A DNA stretch of 64,000 nucleotides, taken from Thiohalobacter thiocyanaticus (GTDB lineage Bacteria; Pseudomonadota; Gammaproteobacteria; Thiohalobacterales; Thiohalobacteraceae). The stretch's first letter is position 1; the number at the start of each line of letters is the position of its first letter. Below, piece after piece: positions 27,041-38,236 of the stretch. Under the pieces are notes generated by a model. That model was not told the DNA's origin and made no database searches. It was given only the letters and a program-made list of their open reading frames with translations. The position numbers were made by a program, and so were the translations under genes. Location of the stretch: contig NZ_QZMU01000001.1 in assembly GCF_003932505.1 (NCBI RefSeq), forward strand, positions 992,001 to 1,056,000, read 5' to 3'.

Positions 27041-29890
27041 TCAGGCGAAGCGCCGGGACTCGCCGGCACCAGCGACATTGTCCACGCAGCGACCGCACAA
27101 CTCCGGGTGTTCGGCATTGGCGCCCACATCCTCACGATGGTGCCAGCAGCGCGCGCACTTGGGATGATCGGACGGCGAGACCACCACCCAGAGTTCATCG
27201 CCGCCGGCCAGCGTGACATGCTCGCCGGTCTCCGGCGGCTGGATCACGGGATGCACCCGGGCATAGGAGGTCAGCAGCACGAAGCGCAGCTCGTCCTCCA
27301 GCCGGGCGAGCCGGTCCTGGATCTCGCGGCCGCAGTAGAGATCGACCTCGGCGTCCAGCGAGGCGCCGATGCCGCCGGCCACGCGCAGCCGTTCCAGTTC
27401 GCGCGAGACCGCCATGCGCACCTCCATCACCTGGGCCCAGAAGTCCATGCCGAAATCCTTCGACTCGGCCTCGGTTGCCAGGAACATCTCCGGCAGCTCG
27501 AACCAGGTCTCCAGGAACACCGACGGCTCGCGCTCGCCCGGGATCAGACGCCAGATCTCCTCGGCGGTGTAGCTCAGGATCGGCGCCAGCCAGCGGGTCA
27601 GCGTCTCGATGATGAAATACATGGCGGTCTGTGCCGAGCGCCGCGCCCGGCTGTCGGCCTGGGTGGTGTACTGACGGTCCTTGATGACATCCAGATAGAA
27701 GCCGCCCATGTCCACCGAGCAGAAGTTGTGCACCTTCTGGTAGATCTGGTGGAACTCATACTTCTCGTAGGCCCGGATCAGCTCCTGCTGCAGCAGCCGG
27801 GCACGCTCCACCGCCCAGCGGTCCAGCATCAGCATCTGTTCCGGCGCCAGGGCATGCTCCATCGGATCGAAGCCGGTCAGATTGCCGAGCAGAAAGCGCG
27901 CCGTGTTGCGCAGCCGGCGATAGGCATCGGCGGTGCGCTTGAGGATCTCGTCGGACACGCTCATCTCGCCGCGGTAGTCGGTGGCCGCCACCCACAGGCG
28001 CAGGATGTCGGCGCCGAGGGTGTTGACCACCTTCTGGGGTGCCACCACGTTGCCCTTCGACTTGGACATCTTCTGGCCCCTGGCGTCCACGGTGAAGCCG
28101 TGGGTCAGCACCGATCTATACGGCGCCGCGCCGGTCATGGCCACCGAGGTCAGCAGCGAGGACTGGAACCAGCCGCGGTGCTGATCCGAGCCTTCCAGAT
28201 ACAGATCGGCCGGACGCGCGAGCTGCTCGCGCCGGTCCAGCACGCAGGCGTGGGTCACGCCGGAATCGAACCAGACGTCCAGGGTATCGGTGACCTTGAC
28301 GTAGTCATCGGCGTCATCGCCCAGCAGGTCCGCCGCGTCCAGATCGAACCAGGCATCGATACCCCCGCGCTCGACCCGCAGGGCCACCTCCTCGATCAGG
28401 CGCGGGGTGTCGGGGTGCGGCTCACCGGTCTGTTTGTGTGCGAAGAGTGCTATGGGCACGCCCCAGGTGCGCTGGCGCGACACGCACCAGTCGGGCCGGT
28501 TGCCCACCATGCCCTCAATGCGCGCCCGGCCCCAGTCCGGCATCCACTGCACCCTGCCGATCTCGGTCAATGCCTGAGCGCGCAGGCCCTGTTCCTCCAT
28601 GCTGATGAACCACTGGGGCGTGGCGCGGAAGATGATCGGCGTCTTGTGGCGCCAGCAGTGCGGATAGCTGTGGCGCAGCTTCTCGTCATGCACCAGCGCG
28701 CCGCGGGCCTTCAGCACCTCGATGACTTCGGCATTGGCGGCGAACACATGCTGGCCGGCGAACAGCTCGGTGTCGGGCAGAAAGCGGCCGTCGGGGCCGA
28801 CCGGGTTGTCCACCGGGATGTTGAAGCGCCGGCCGACCACATAGTCGTCCTGGCCGTGGCCGGGGGCGGTGTGCACCGCGCCGGTACCGGCCTCGGTGGT
28901 GACATGCTCGCCGGTGATCACCGGCACCTCACGGTCATAGAAGGGATGCGCCAGCTTCAGGCCCTCGAGATCGCTGCCGCGGCAGTAGGCCACCACCTTG
29001 TAGTCGGCGACGCCGTAGCGCCCCAGCGCGTCCTGGATCAGTTCCTCGGCCAGGACCAGACGCTCCTGGCCCAGATCGGTCTGGCACTGGACCACGGCAT
29101 ACTCCAGCTCCGGATGCACCGCCACCGCCCGGTTGGCCGGCAGGGTCCAGGGCGTGGTGGTCCAGATCACGACCGACAGCGGCCCCTTGCCCTCATGGCC
29201 CTCCACATGGCGGCAGCGCGCCATCAGGGTTTCATCGTCCAGCACGCCGAAACGCACGTCGATGGCCGGCGAGTCCTTGTCCTCGTATTCGACCTCGGCC
29301 TCGGCCAGCGCCGAGCCGCAATCGGTGCACCAGTGCACCGGCTTGAAGCCCCGGGTCAGGTGGCCGTTGGCGGCGATCCTGCCCAGCGAGCGGATGATGT
29401 CGGCCTCGAAGCGGTAATCGAGGGTGAGATAGGGATGGTCCCAGTCGCCGAACACGCCCAGGCGGATGAAATCCCCCTTCTGTTTTTCCACCTGCTTCAG
29501 CGCATAGTCGCGACAGGCCTGGCGGAAGGTGCGGGCATCGACCTTGCCTCCGGCCTTGCCCACTTTCTTCTCCACATTGAGCTCGATGGGCAGACCATGA
29601 CAATCCCAGCCCGGGACATAGGGCGCATCATAGCCGCTCAGGGTCCTGCTCTTGACGATGATGTCCTTGAGCACCTTGTTCACGGCATGGCCGATGTGGA
29701 TCTCGCCGTTGGCATAGGGCGGACCGTCATGAAGGATGAACTTCGGCCGCCCTGCCGAGGCCTCGCGGATCATGCTGTACAGGCCGATCTCCTCCCAGTG
29801 CCTGAGCATTTCCGGCTCGCGATTGGCCAGGTTGCCGCGCATGGGGAAGGCGGTTTCGGGCAGGTTGAGGGTGTGCTTGTAATCGGCCAC
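27041..29890 (-). CDS. ileS: Isoleucyl-tRNA synthetase
   Basis: This 949-residue class I synthetase charges tRNA-Ile. HIGH is at residues 65-68 in [11 protein letters not shown], and [10 protein letters not shown] near residue 607. The editing domain contains the expected [13 protein letters not shown]. The C-terminus carries a zinc-binding pair, CARCWHHRE and LCGRCVDNV. Length and domain order are normal. It is the first gene of the ileS-lspA-fkpB-ispH unit; composite repeats separate it from ribF. Confidence 0.98.
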   Translation of the reverse strand: MADYKHTLNLPETAFPMRGNLANREPEMLRHWEEIGLYSMIREASAGRPKFILHDGPPYANGEIHIGHAVNKVLKDIIVKSRTLSGYDAPYVPGWDCHGLPIELNVEKKVGKAGGKVDARTFRQACRDYALKQVEKQKGDFIRLGVFGDWDHPYLTLDYRFEADIIRSLGRIAANGHLTRGFKPVHWCTDCGSALAEAEVEYEDKDSPAIDVRFGVLDDETLMARCRHVEGHEGKGPLSVVIWTTTPWTLPANRAVAVHPELEYAVVQCQTDLGQERLVLAEELIQDALGRYGVADYKVVAYCRGSDLEGLKLAHPFYDREVPVITGEHVTTEAGTGAVHTAPGHGQDDYVVGRRFNIPVDNPVGPDGRFLPDTELFAGQHVFAANAEVIEVLKARGALVHDEKLRHSYPHCWRHKTPIIFRATPQWFISMEEQGLRAQALTEIGRVQWMPDWGRARIEGMVGNRPDWCVSRQRTWGVPIALFAHKQTGEPHPDTPRLIEEVALRVERGGIDAWFDLDAADLLGDDADDYVKVTDTLDVWFDSGVTHACVLDRREQLARPADLYLEGSDQHRGWFQSSLLTSVAMTGAAPYRSVLTHGFTVDARGQKMSKSKGNVVAPQKVVNTLGADILRLWVAATDYRGEMSVSDEILKRTADAYRRLRNTARFLLGNLTGFDPMEHALAPEQMLMLDRWAVERARLLQQELIRAYEKYEFHQIYQKVHNFCSVDMGGFYLDVIKDRQYTTQADSRARRSAQTAMYFIIETLTRWLAPILSYTAEEIWRLIPGEREPSVFLETWFELPEMFLATEAESKDFGMDFWAQVMEVRMAVSRELERLRVAGGIGASLDAEVDLYCGREIQDRLARLEDELRFVLLTSYARVHPVIQPPETGEHVTLAGGDELWVVVSPSDHPKCARCWHHREDVGANAEHPELCGRCVDNVAGAGESRRFA

Positions 29891-29925
29891 GTTGGTCCCT
29901 TTATCTCATTGCTTAAGATCTTTAA

Positions 29926-30157
29926 ATAGCCACGGAATACACTGAAAGCACGGAAAACTGCTAAATAATAATGTAGGTCGGGTTAGCCCGAAGGGCGTAA
30001 CCCGACGTGGAGCCGCGCTGATTAATTCGTCATTGCGAGGCGCATAGCGCCGCGGCAATCTTCAGCCGATTGCTTCAACGGTACGAGATTGCCACGCTTC
30101 GCTCGCAATGACGGAAATTGTTTTTTTCCGTGCTTTCCGTGTTTTCCGTGGCCATTT
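29926..30157. repeat. Composite repeat: family D inverted ends enclosing families C and B
   Basis: Outer inverted ends begin TAGCCACGGAATACACTGAAAG and finish with CTTTCCGTGTTTTCCGTGGCCA. Inside lie a family C unit (GGTCGGGTTAGCCCGAAGGG, 29970-30006) and a family B unit (30028-30113). This fills the ileS-ribF gap; no promoter or gene is evident there. Confidence 0.75.
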
Positions 30158-30168
30158 CATTCCTGTCT

Positions 30169-31098
30169 TCACCGACGCGCGAAGAAGTCCTTCGCCTCGA
30201 CAACATCGCGGGCGATCTGCTCCTTCAGCGCTGCGAAGGATTCGAATTTGTGCTCGGGGCGCAGCTTGTGCAGAAAGTCCACCGCCACATAGCGACCGTA
30301 GATCTGCTGGTCGAAGTCGAACAGGTTGATCTCCAGCAGGCTGCGGGTGCCGTCCACGGTCGGGCGATTGCCGACATTGGCCACGCCCCGCACCGGTTCC
30401 GGATCCAGGCCGAACACCTCCACCGCGAATACGCCCTGCACCGGCGTGCGATGGCGGTGCAGAAACACATTGGCGGTCGGAAAGCCAATGGTGCGGCCGC
30501 GCTTGTCGCCGTGCGCCACCCGGCCCAGCATGCGATAGGACCGTCCGAGCAGGCGTTCCGCCTGCTGCATCTCGCCCGCCTCCAGCGCCTCGCGGATACG
30601 GGTGCTGCTCACCCTGGCGCCGTCGATCTCGAAGGTGTGCATGTGCGCCACCTGAAAACCGCAGCGCTCGCCCGCCTGCTGCAGGTAGGTGAAATCGCCT
30701 TCCCGGCCCTGGCCGAAGCGGAAGTCGTCACCGACCACCAGGTATTTCACATTCAGGCCGTCGACCAGGATCCGCTGCACGAACTGTTCGGCCGTGAACG
30801 CGGCCAGGGCCGGATTGAAGCGCAGGCACAGCACCTGATCCACCGAATAGCGGCGCAGTGCAGCCAGCTTCTCGCGCAACCGGGTCAGACGCGGCGGCGC
30901 GGATTCCGGGGCGAAATACTCCTGCGGCTGCGGCTCGAAGGTGACCACCACCGTCGGCAGTCCCAGCTCGGCGGCCCGCTCGGCCAGCTGGCCCAGCACG
31001 GCCTGATGCCCCAGGTGCACCCCGTCGAAATTGCCGATGGTGGCCGCACAGCCGGATTCCATCCGCGTCAGATTGTGCAAGCCCCGGATCAAACGCAT
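30169..31098 (-). CDS. ribF: Bifunctional riboflavin kinase / FMN adenylyltransferase
   Basis: The 309-residue RibF makes FMN and FAD from riboflavin. The N-terminal adenylyltransferase has IGNFDGVHLGHQAV near residue 21 and VVGDDFRFGQGREG. The C-terminal kinase has GDKRGRTIGFPTANV near residue 190 and the catalytic NVGNRPTVDG, LLEINLFDFDQQIYG. Length is normal. It lies between ileS and murJ on the same strand, the common gammaproteobacterial order, but is separated from both by repeats. Confidence 0.97.
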   Translation of the reverse strand: MRLIRGLHNLTRMESGCAATIGNFDGVHLGHQAVLGQLAERAAELGLPTVVVTFEPQPQEYFAPESAPPRLTRLREKLAALRRYSVDQVLCLRFNPALAAFTAEQFVQRILVDGLNVKYLVVGDDFRFGQGREGDFTYLQQAGERCGFQVAHMHTFEIDGARVSSTRIREALEAGEMQQAERLLGRSYRMLGRVAHGDKRGRTIGFPTANVFLHRHRTPVQGVFAVEVFGLDPEPVRGVANVGNRPTVDGTRSLLEINLFDFDQQIYGRYVAVDFLHKLRPEHKFESFAALKEQIARDVVEAKDFFARR

Positions 31099-31119
31099 GG
31101 TGGTTCATTACCTTAGATC

Positions 31120-31248
31120 AAGAGCGCCACGGAATACACGGAATGCACGGACATTGTTATTTCACCGGCCGTGGCGCTGCGCGCCCGGCCGGGGCCTTTG
31201 ACCATTTTTTGAATTTCCGAGTGTTCCGTGTATTCCGTGGCGCTCTTG
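31120..31248. repeat. Family D inverted repeat with 24-base perfect ends
   Basis: AAGAGCGCCACGGAATACAC... at 31120-31143 is matched by its exact complement at 31225-31248, with about 80 bases between, including a GC-rich palindromic core near 31170-31195. It lies between murJ and ribF. Confidence 0.85.
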
Positions 31249-31295
31249 CTCTTCATGACCATAAACCAGTCATTATAAAGAACCCGCCCCCGGGA

Positions 31296-32870
31296 TCATA
31301 CGTCCCCGGCATCGGGCCGGCGCCACAGCAGTTGCAGGCGCTGCCCCATGAGCTGGAGCAGCAGAAAGTACAGCCCCATGGCCAGGCCGATCCAGAGCAT
31401 GAGCCAACCGACCCGCTGCCAGCCGCCCCACTCCACCCAGGTTGCAGCTGCGGGCACGGCCCAGACCAGGAGCAGGGTCATGGCGGCGCCGGCGACAGCG
31501 ATCCGCGCCAGTACCCGGCCCCAGCCGGCCAGCGGGGCATAGACCCCCTCGCGGCGCAGCCGGCGATAGAGCATGCCCGCGTTCTGCCAGCCGGTCAGGG
31601 CCGTGGCCAGGGCCAGGCCGGCATGCGGGCCGGTGATCTCCAGCAGCACCATGGGCACCACCAGCAGCACATTGAGCACCATGTTGCTGAGCATGGCGAT
31701 GATGCCGATGCGCACCGGGGTGCGCGAGTCCTCGCGCGAATAGAAGGCCGGGGCCAGCACCTTGACCAGGATGAAGGCCGGCAGGCCCAGCGCATAGGCC
31801 ATCAGGCTCAAGCCTGCCATGAAGGCATCGTGCGGGGTGAAGGCATTGTACTGGAACAGGGTGATCAGGATGGGCTGGGCCAGCAGGATAAGCCCGATGG
31901 CCGCCGGGGTTCCCAGCAGCAGCACCCAGCGCAGGGCCCGGTCCAGGGTGGCGGCGAACTCCTGCGGCGAGCGTGCCGCATGGCTCTTCGACAGACTGGG
32001 CAGGATCACCGTGCCCAGCGCCACACCGAACACGCCCAGGGGGAATTCCACCATGCGGTCGGCGTAGTACAGCCAGCTCACGCTGCCGGTGATCAGGAAG
32101 GAGGCGATCAGGGTATCGAACAGCAGGTTGATCTGGGCCACCGAGGAACCCACCACCGCCGGCGCCATCAGCTTGAGAATGCGGCGCACACCGCTGTCGC
32201 GCCAGTCCCAGCGCGGTCGCGGCAGCAGCCGCAGCCGGGCCAGCCCGGGCAGAATCAGCAGCAGTTGGATCACCCCGCCGGCGAACACCGCCCAGGCCAG
32301 GGCCATGACATGGACCTCGAACCAGGCCTCGCCGAACAGCGCCGCCGTGATGAGCGTGATGTTCAGCAGCACCGGGGCGAAGGCCGGCAGGGCGAAACGG
32401 CTGTAGGTATTGAGGATGCCTCCGCCGAAGGCCACCAGCGAGATGAACAGGATGTAGGGGAAGGTCACCCGCAGCATGTCGCCGGTCAGGGCGAACTTCT
32501 CCGCCTCGTCGATGAAGCCGGGGGCGAAGATCATGACCAGCAGCGGACTGGCCAGCGAGCCGGCAATGCTCAGCAGCAGCAGGATGCCGGCCAGGGTGCC
32601 GAACACCCGGTCCACCAGCCCCTGCACCTCGGCGTGCTCCCGGTTGGCCTTGTAATCGGCCAGCACCGGCACGAAGGCCAGCGCAAAGGCCCCCTCGCCG
32701 AACAGGCGGCGCAGGAAATTGGGGATCTTGAAGGCCACCAGGAAGGCATCCATGCCCAGGCCCACGCCGATGGCGCGGGCGAAGACCATATCGCGCACCA
32801 GCCCCAGCACCCTTGAGAGGAAGGTCATCAGGCCCACCACGGCGGTGTTGCGCATCAGTCCGCGACTCAC
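31296..32870 (-). CDS. murJ: Lipid II flippase MurJ
   Basis: The 524-residue MurJ has 14 predicted hydrophobic segments. Conserved residues include SRVLGLVRDMVFARAIG near the N-terminus, FKIPNFLRRLFGEGAFALAFVPVLADY near residues 48-74, and PSLSKSHA. It moves lipid II across the inner membrane for peptidoglycan synthesis. It starts at a GTG after GGGGGG. rpsT is divergent from it, with 151 bases between, which is the usual gammaproteobacterial arrangement. Confidence 0.97.
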   Translation of the reverse strand: MSRGLMRNTAVVGLMTFLSRVLGLVRDMVFARAIGVGLGMDAFLVAFKIPNFLRRLFGEGAFALAFVPVLADYKANREHAEVQGLVDRVFGTLAGILLLLSIAGSLASPLLVMIFAPGFIDEAEKFALTGDMLRVTFPYILFISLVAFGGGILNTYSRFALPAFAPVLLNITLITAALFGEAWFEVHVMALAWAVFAGGVIQLLLILPGLARLRLLPRPRWDWRDSGVRRILKLMAPAVVGSSVAQINLLFDTLIASFLITGSVSWLYYADRMVEFPLGVFGVALGTVILPSLSKSHAARSPQEFAATLDRALRWVLLLGTPAAIGLILLAQPILITLFQYNAFTPHDAFMAGLSLMAYALGLPAFILVKVLAPAFYSREDSRTPVRIGIIAMLSNMVLNVLLVVPMVLLEITGPHAGLALATALTGWQNAGMLYRRLRREGVYAPLAGWGRVLARIAVAGAAMTLLLVWAVPAAATWVEWGGWQRVGWLMLWIGLAMGLYFLLLQLMGQRLQLLWRRPDAGDV

Positions 32871-33021
32871 GAACCCCCCTTGTTCATTCTAAGCATCTGT
32901 TTTTATTTGCTCTGAGCCAATTGCCGGACAATACCGCCCCCTGCCGGCATTGACAAACGGCCGGAGTTTGCGCATATTACGCCGTCTTTCGGCAACTCGC
33001 ACGAATCCAAGGAGTTTTACG

Positions 33022-33292
33022 TTGGCCAATACCGCACAGCGCGAAGAAGCGCGCACGCCAGGGTGAGAAGCGCCGCCGGCACAATGCCAGCATGCGTTCG
33101 CGGCTGCGCACCAACATCAAGGGCGTCATCAAGGCCATTCAAAGTGGCGACCCCGAAGCCGCCCGCACCGCTTATCAGACCGCCGTGCCCGTGATCGACA
33201 GCATGGCGTGCAAGGGCCTGATCCACAAGAACAAGGCTGCCCGCCACAAGAGCCGCCTGAACGCCCAGATCCGCAGCCTCAGCGCCGGCTGA
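33022..33292 (+). pseudogene. rpsT: 30S ribosomal protein S20, with apparent one-base insertion
   Basis: The gene starts at a TTG with AAGGAG eight bases upstream; rpsT of E. coli also uses TTG. The first six codons read MANTAQ, and a change of frame then restores [20 protein letters not shown] and a complete S20 C-terminus ([19 protein letters not shown]), 89 residues in all. The extra base is at about 33040 in CACAGCGCGAAG. S20 binds 16S rRNA and its loss is severely harmful, so a true frameshift is unlikely; I take this as a sequence error. A strong terminator follows. Confidence 0.85.
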
Positions 33293-33314
33293 ATCTCTCA
33301 GCCAGAGCGGATCC

Positions 33315-33349
33315 CGCAAAAAGGCCGGTCAGTGACCGGCCTTTTTGCG
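33315..33349 (+). terminator. Rho-independent terminator after rpsT
   Basis: Stem GGCCGGTCA/TGACCGGCC flanked by AAAAA and TTTTT, starting 23 bases after the rpsT stop. Confidence 0.95.
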
Positions 33350-33362
33350 TTGGGGCGATTGT

Positions 33363-33501
33363 CGTCATTGCGAGGCGCATAGCGCCGTGGCAATCTCTTA
33401 ACGGTTACTGCCGCATTACGAGATTGCCGCGCGACTCCCATAGAACCCCTACGGGGTTCATTATGGGTACGCCACCCTTCGGGTCCGGGCATCGCAATGA
33501 C
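33363..33501. repeat. Family B palindromic repeat, long form
   Basis: Begins CGTCATTGCGAGGCGCATAG and ends GGCATCGCAATGACAGG, with inner arms GGCAATCTC and GAGATTGCC and about 60 extra bases that include CCCTACGGGGTTCATTATGG. It fills the rpsT-proB gap. Confidence 0.7.
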
Positions 33502-33517
33502 AGGTAATCCACGCCTT

Positions 33518-34654
33518 TCACACCAACACCAGGTTGTCCCGGTGGATCAACTCCGGCTCGTCCACATAGCCCAGCAGGGACTCGATCCGGTCGCTGGGCT
33601 GGCCGATGATGCGCCCGGCCTCCCCGGCGCTGTAATTGACCAGCCCGCGCGCGACCTCCTGCCCGTCCGGATCCAGGCAGCTGACAAGCTCGCCGCGCTC
33701 AAATGCACCTTCCACGGCGGTCACCCCGACCGGCAGCAGGCTGCGGCCCGAATTGCGCAGCACGCTCACCGCGCCGGCATCCAGCACCAGCCTGCCCCGG
33801 ACCGTGAGCTGCCCCGCCAGCCACTGCTTGCGCGCGGCCAGGGGCGCCTTCACCGCCCGCAGCAGCGTACCCAGTGACTCGCCGGCCGCCACCCGGTCCA
33901 GCACGTCCGGCTCGCGGCCGGAGACGATCAGGGTGCTGGCCCCGGAGCGGGCCGCGCGTGCCGCGGCCCGCACCTTGGTCAGCATACCGCCGCGGCCCAG
34001 GCTGCCGCTGCCGCCGGCCATCAACTCCAACGCCGGGTCGGCCGCCTCGGCCGTCTCGACCAGCCGGGCTTCACGATTATGGCGCGGATCGCTGTCATAC
34101 AGCCCCTGCTGGTCGGTCAGGATCACCAGCAGTTCGGCCTCGACCAGGTTGGCCACCAGCGCGGCCAGGGTGTCGTTGTCGCCGAAGCGGATCTCGTCGG
34201 TGGCCACCGTGTCGTTCTCGTTGACCACCGGCACCACGCCCATGCGCAGCAGGGTGCGCAGGGTGCTGCGGGCGTTGAGGTAGCGCACCCGGTCGGACAG
34301 GTCATCGTGGGTGAGGAGGATCTGGGCGGTGTGATAGCCGTGCTCGGCGAAGCGGGATTCATAGGCCTGGACCAGGCCCATCTGGCCGACGGCCGCGGCG
34401 GCCTGCAGCTCGTGCAGGGCGTGCGGCCGGGTGACCCAGTGCAGACGGTGCATGCCCTCAGCCACCGCGCCGGAAGACACCAGCAGGAGCTCGTGGCCGG
34501 CGGCGCGCAGCCGCGCCATCTGCTCCACCCAGGCGCCGATGGCGCCGTGGGCAAGCCCCCGGCCCTCGTCGGTCAGCAGGGCGCTGCCGATCTTGATCAC
34601 CCAGCGCCGGCTTTTGCCCAGTTCGCTACGACTCGTCACCAGTGCAGATCCCAT
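33518..34654 (-). CDS. proB: Glutamate 5-kinase
   Basis: This 378-residue ProB phosphorylates glutamate in the first step of proline synthesis. The kinase domain has [11 protein letters not shown] near residue 18, [32 protein letters not shown] and [14 protein letters not shown]-terminal PUA domain ([21 protein letters not shown]) completes the bacterial form. The order proB-obgE-rpmA-rplU on one strand is conserved. A repeat cluster separates proB from obgE, so it may have its own promoter. Confidence 0.96.
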   Translation of the reverse strand: MGSALVTSRSELGKSRRWVIKIGSALLTDEGRGLAHGAIGAWVEQMARLRAAGHELLLVSSGAVAEGMHRLHWVTRPHALHELQAAAAVGQMGLVQAYESRFAEHGYHTAQILLTHDDLSDRVRYLNARSTLRTLLRMGVVPVVNENDTVATDEIRFGDNDTLAALVANLVEAELLVILTDQQGLYDSDPRHNREARLVETAEAADPALELMAGGSGSLGRGGMLTKVRAAARAARSGASTLIVSGREPDVLDRVAAGESLGTLLRAVKAPLAARKQWLAGQLTVRGRLVLDAGAVSVLRNSGRSLLPVGVTAVEGAFERGELVSCLDPDGQEVARGLVNYSAGEAGRIIGQPSDRIESLLGYVDEPELIHRDNLVLV

Positions 34655-34666
34655 CTATCAAAAACA

Positions 34667-34945
34667 TTAGCCACGGAATACACGGAAAGCACGGAAAATA
34701 ATAATGGTAGGAACCCTTGAGGCTCTTGCCGACTTCATGCTCGTCATTCCGGCGAAGGCCGGAATCCAGATGTCGCTGTGGTCACTGGATTACTCGCTTC
34801 GCTCGCCCTCCGGGCCGCCCTTTGGGCGTTCAACGCGCTCCGCGCTTTTGTCCGGCCTTCGCCGGGATGACGATTAATGGGGAGCAACCGCATATATCAA
34901 TGATTGGATAATGTCCGTGCTTTCCGTGTATTCCGTGGCCATAAA
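34667..34945. repeat. Composite repeat: family D ends enclosing a family A unit
   Basis: Inverted ends GCCACGGAATACACGGAAAG (from 34672) and CTTTCCGTGTATTCCGTGGC (to 34939) bracket a family A unit at 34742-34872. The inner A unit carries an extra 50 bases between its arms. No gene is present in this proB-obgE gap. Confidence 0.8.
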
Positions 34946-34948
34946 AAA

Positions 34949-36019
<1,071 letters not shown>

Positions 36020-36040
36020 TTAAGGTGCCTGATGCAATAA

Positions 36041-36071
36041 AAAAGCCCCGAACGCACTGCCGGGGCTTTCC
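36041..36071 (-). terminator. Terminator after rplU-rpmA
   Basis: On the minus strand AAAGCCCCG and CGGGGCTTTTTT form a nine-pair stem with a T-run, 27 bases after the rpmA stop. Transcription into obgE would need read-through or a separate promoter. Confidence 0.9.
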
Positions 36072-36097
36072 TCTGCAGCAGGCTGGTGCCGGGGCGA

Positions 36098-36358
36098 TTA
36101 TTCGGCCGGCACGACCTCCACGAACTTGCGGCCCTGGGCGCCGCGGACCACGAACTGCACCGTCCCGTCGGCCTTGGCGTACAGGGTGTGGTCCTTGCCG
36201 CAGCCGACATTGGTGCCGGCGTGGAAATGGGTGCCGCGCTGGCGCACCAGGATACTGCCGGCCGCGACGGCCTGGCCGCCGAAACGCTTCACGCCCAGGC
36301 GCTTGGACTGGGAATCGCGACCGTTGCGTGTACTACCACCCGCTTTCTTGTGTGCCAT
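36098..36358 (-). CDS. rpmA: 50S ribosomal protein L27
   Basis: The 86-residue L27 begins [17 protein letters not shown], the standard form without the N-terminal extension that Firmicutes cleave. It continues [10 protein letters not shown] and [23 protein letters not shown]. It sits near the peptidyl-transferase centre. It forms an operon with rplU, 36 bases upstream. Confidence 0.98.
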   Translation of the reverse strand: MAHKKAGGSTRNGRDSQSKRLGVKRFGGQAVAAGSILVRQRGTHFHAGTNVGCGKDHTLYAKADGTVQFVVRGAQGRKFVEVVPAE

Positions 36359-36394
36359 TGTCTGCTTACCTCGTTAAATCCGGATCCCGCGCCC

Positions 36395-36706
36395 TCAGGC
36401 CGAGACCTCCTTGATTTCCAGTTCGGTGTAGGCCTGGCGATGGCCCTGGCGCTTCATGTGATGCTTGCGGCGGCGGAACTTGATGATCTCGACCTTCTTG
36501 CCGCGGCCCTGCGCAGTCACGGTCGCCGTAACCTTGCCGCCGGCCACATAGGGGGCGCCGATCTTGACGTCATCGCCGTCGCCGACCATCAGCACCTTGT
36601 CGAACTCGACCGACTCGCCTTCGGCGGCCTTGAGCTTCTCGATGCGGAGCTTGTCGCCGGGGGCGACCCGGTACTGCTTGCCGCCGGTCTGGATTACTGC
36701 GTACAT
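36395..36706 (-). CDS. rplU: 50S ribosomal protein L21
   Basis: The 103-residue L21, the same length as in E. coli, begins [20 protein letters not shown] and ends with the basic [16 protein letters not shown] segment and a short tail. An upstream in-frame ATG exists at 36751, but the ATG at 36706 gives the canonical N-terminus. It starts the rplU-rpmA unit; the divergent neighbour is ispB. Confidence 0.98.
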   Translation of the reverse strand: MYAVIQTGGKQYRVAPGDKLRIEKLKAAEGESVEFDKVLMVGDGDDVKIGAPYVAGGKVTATVTAQGRGKKVEIIKFRRRKHHMKRQGHRQAYTELEIKEVSA

Positions 36707-36912
36707 AGCCATCATTCTCCGAAATTTCGTCCGCCCGCGCCGTCGTCGCACCGACGGACCCCGCAGGAAAGACGCGCAATTCTATCGGCTGCGCCGGGTC
36801 GGGTCAATCACCCGGGCCCGCCTCCGGCGGTGGACTTGGGCAGGCAAATCAACGGATAATGGCGAAATTGCCACCCTGATCGACAACCGCGGCGGCCGGA
36901 ACCGAGCAAAGC

Positions 36913-37914
36913 ATGCGCGAACCCCTCGCAAAAACCAGTCAATTCATGGACCTGGAACAGATCCGCCAGCTCTCCACGCGGGACATGTCCGAGGTCGACA
37001 AGGTCATCCAGGAGCGGCTGCGCTCCGACGTGCTGCTGATCAACCAGCTCGGTCTGTACATCATCAACAGCGGCGGCAAGCGCCTGCGGCCGTTGCTGGT
37101 GCTGCTGGCGGCACGCGCCTGCGGCTATTCCGGCCCCCACCATGTGCCGCTGGCCGCGATCATCGAGTTCATCCACACCGCCACCCTGCTGCACGATGAC
37201 GTGGTCGACGCCTCCAATCTGCGCCGCGGCCGCGACACCGCCAACGCCATCTGGGGCAACGAGGCGGCGGTGCTGGTCGGGGACTTCCTGTACTCGCGCT
37301 CCTTCGAAATGATGGTCGAGGTCGGCAGCATGCGCATCATGGAGATCATGGCGCAGACCACCAACACCATCGCCGAGGGCGAGGTGATGCAGCTGCTCAA
37401 CTGCCATGACCCGGACACCACCGAGGCGCGCTATCTGGAGGTGATCCGCTCCAAGACCGCCAAGCTGTTCGAGGCCGCCGCCCGGGTCGGCGCCGTGCTG
37501 GGCGGCCAGCCGCCGGAGATCGAGACCGCCATGGCCGATTACGGCATGCACCTGGGTACGGCCTTCCAGCTCATCGACGACGTGCTCGACTACAGTTCCG
37601 ACAGCGCCGAGACCGGCAAGAACATCGGCGACGACCTGGCCGAGGGCAAACCGACCCTGCCGCTGATCCATGTCATGCGCGAGGGCACGCCCGAACAGGT
37701 CGAGCTGATCCGCACCGCCATTGAGCAGGGCGGGCGCGACAGCATCACCGCGGTGCAGGCGGCCATTGAATCCACCGGGGCCATCGCGTACACTGCGCAA
37801 TCCGCGCGCGAGGCCGCCGACAAGGCCGCCCAGGCGCTGGAGGGACTCCCGACGTCGCAGTACAAAGACGCCCTCTATGCGCTGGCCGAATTCGCCGTCA
37901 ACCGCACGCACTGA
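36913..37914 (+). CDS. ispB: Octaprenyl diphosphate synthase
   Basis: This 333-residue trans-prenyltransferase makes the side chain of ubiquinone. Both aspartate motifs are present: LLHDDVVD near residue 95 and LIDDVLDYSSD near residue 220, plus GGKRLRPLLVLL. It is divergent from rplU, the arrangement seen in E. coli. A tRNA-Pro gene follows only 11 bases after its stop, so the two may be transcribed together. Confidence 0.96.
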   Translation: MREPLAKTSQFMDLEQIRQLSTRDMSEVDKVIQERLRSDVLLINQLGLYIINSGGKRLRPLLVLLAARACGYSGPHHVPLAAIIEFIHTATLLHDDVVDASNLRRGRDTANAIWGNEAAVLVGDFLYSRSFEMMVEVGSMRIMEIMAQTTNTIAEGEVMQLLNCHDPDTTEARYLEVIRSKTAKLFEAAARVGAVLGGQPPEIETAMADYGMHLGTAFQLIDDVLDYSSDSAETGKNIGDDLAEGKPTLPLIHVMREGTPEQVELIRTAIEQGGRDSITAVQAAIESTGAIAYTAQSAREAADKAAQALEGLPTSQYKDALYALAEFAVNRTH

Positions 37915-37925
37915 TCCTTTTTCAT

Positions 37926-38002
37926 CGGGGTGTAGCTCAGCCTGGTAGAGCACCGCCTTCGGGAGGCGGGGGTCGTAGGTTCGAATCCTGTCACCCCGAC
38001 CA
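37926..38002 (+). tRNA. tRNA-Pro (anticodon CGG)
   Basis: 77 bases fold as a cloverleaf: acceptor CGGGGTG/CACCCCG, D-arm GCTCAGCCTGGTAGAGC, anticodon stem CCGCC/GGCGG with loop TTCGGGA, and T-arm AGGTTCGAATCCT; CCA is encoded. It reads the proline codon CCG. Confidence 0.97.
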
Positions 38003-38031
38003 TTTCTCCTCTTCGCTTCAGTGTGGCGAAT

Positions 38032-38170
38032 TCAACGCAGAGTTCGCAAAGGCGCAAAGACGCGGAGCTTTTCTGAATATCCTCTGATCCGTCCGGCCGC
38101 AATGCACGCTTCCGGCGCAGCATTCCCAAATACCCCCCCTTTGCGCCTCTGCGTCCTTCGCGTTATCGCC
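38032..38170. repeat. Family E inverted repeat upstream of hicA
   Basis: Arms AACGCAGAGTTCGCAAAGGC (from about 38035) and GCCTCTGCGTCCTTCGCGTT (to about 38166) are imperfect complements. Related sequence lies at 38928-38970 and 61861-62035. It separates tRNA-Pro from the hicAB promoter. Confidence 0.65.
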
Positions 38171-38207
38171 ACGCCCCTGTCCATACCGATATTATCCTTC
38201 TTGCAAT

Positions 38208-38225
38208 TCGTACATATATGTACGA
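38208..38225. promoter_or_regulatory. Perfect 18-base palindrome, probable HicAB operator
   Basis: TCGTACATATATGTACGA is a perfect inverted repeat 12 bases before the hicA ATG, in an AT-rich stretch. HicB antitoxins with a DNA-binding domain repress their own operon, so this is a natural operator candidate. Confidence 0.65.
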
Positions 38226-38236
38226 TTATTGTCTGC

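Noticed and set aside
26978..29929. 983-codon open frame on the plus strand
   Set aside because: It is the antisense shadow of ileS; composition follows the codon pattern of ileS and it has no domain.
31143..32816. 557-codon open frame on the plus strand
   Set aside because: It is the antisense shadow of murJ, very rich in Gln, His and Gly, without a recognisable fold.
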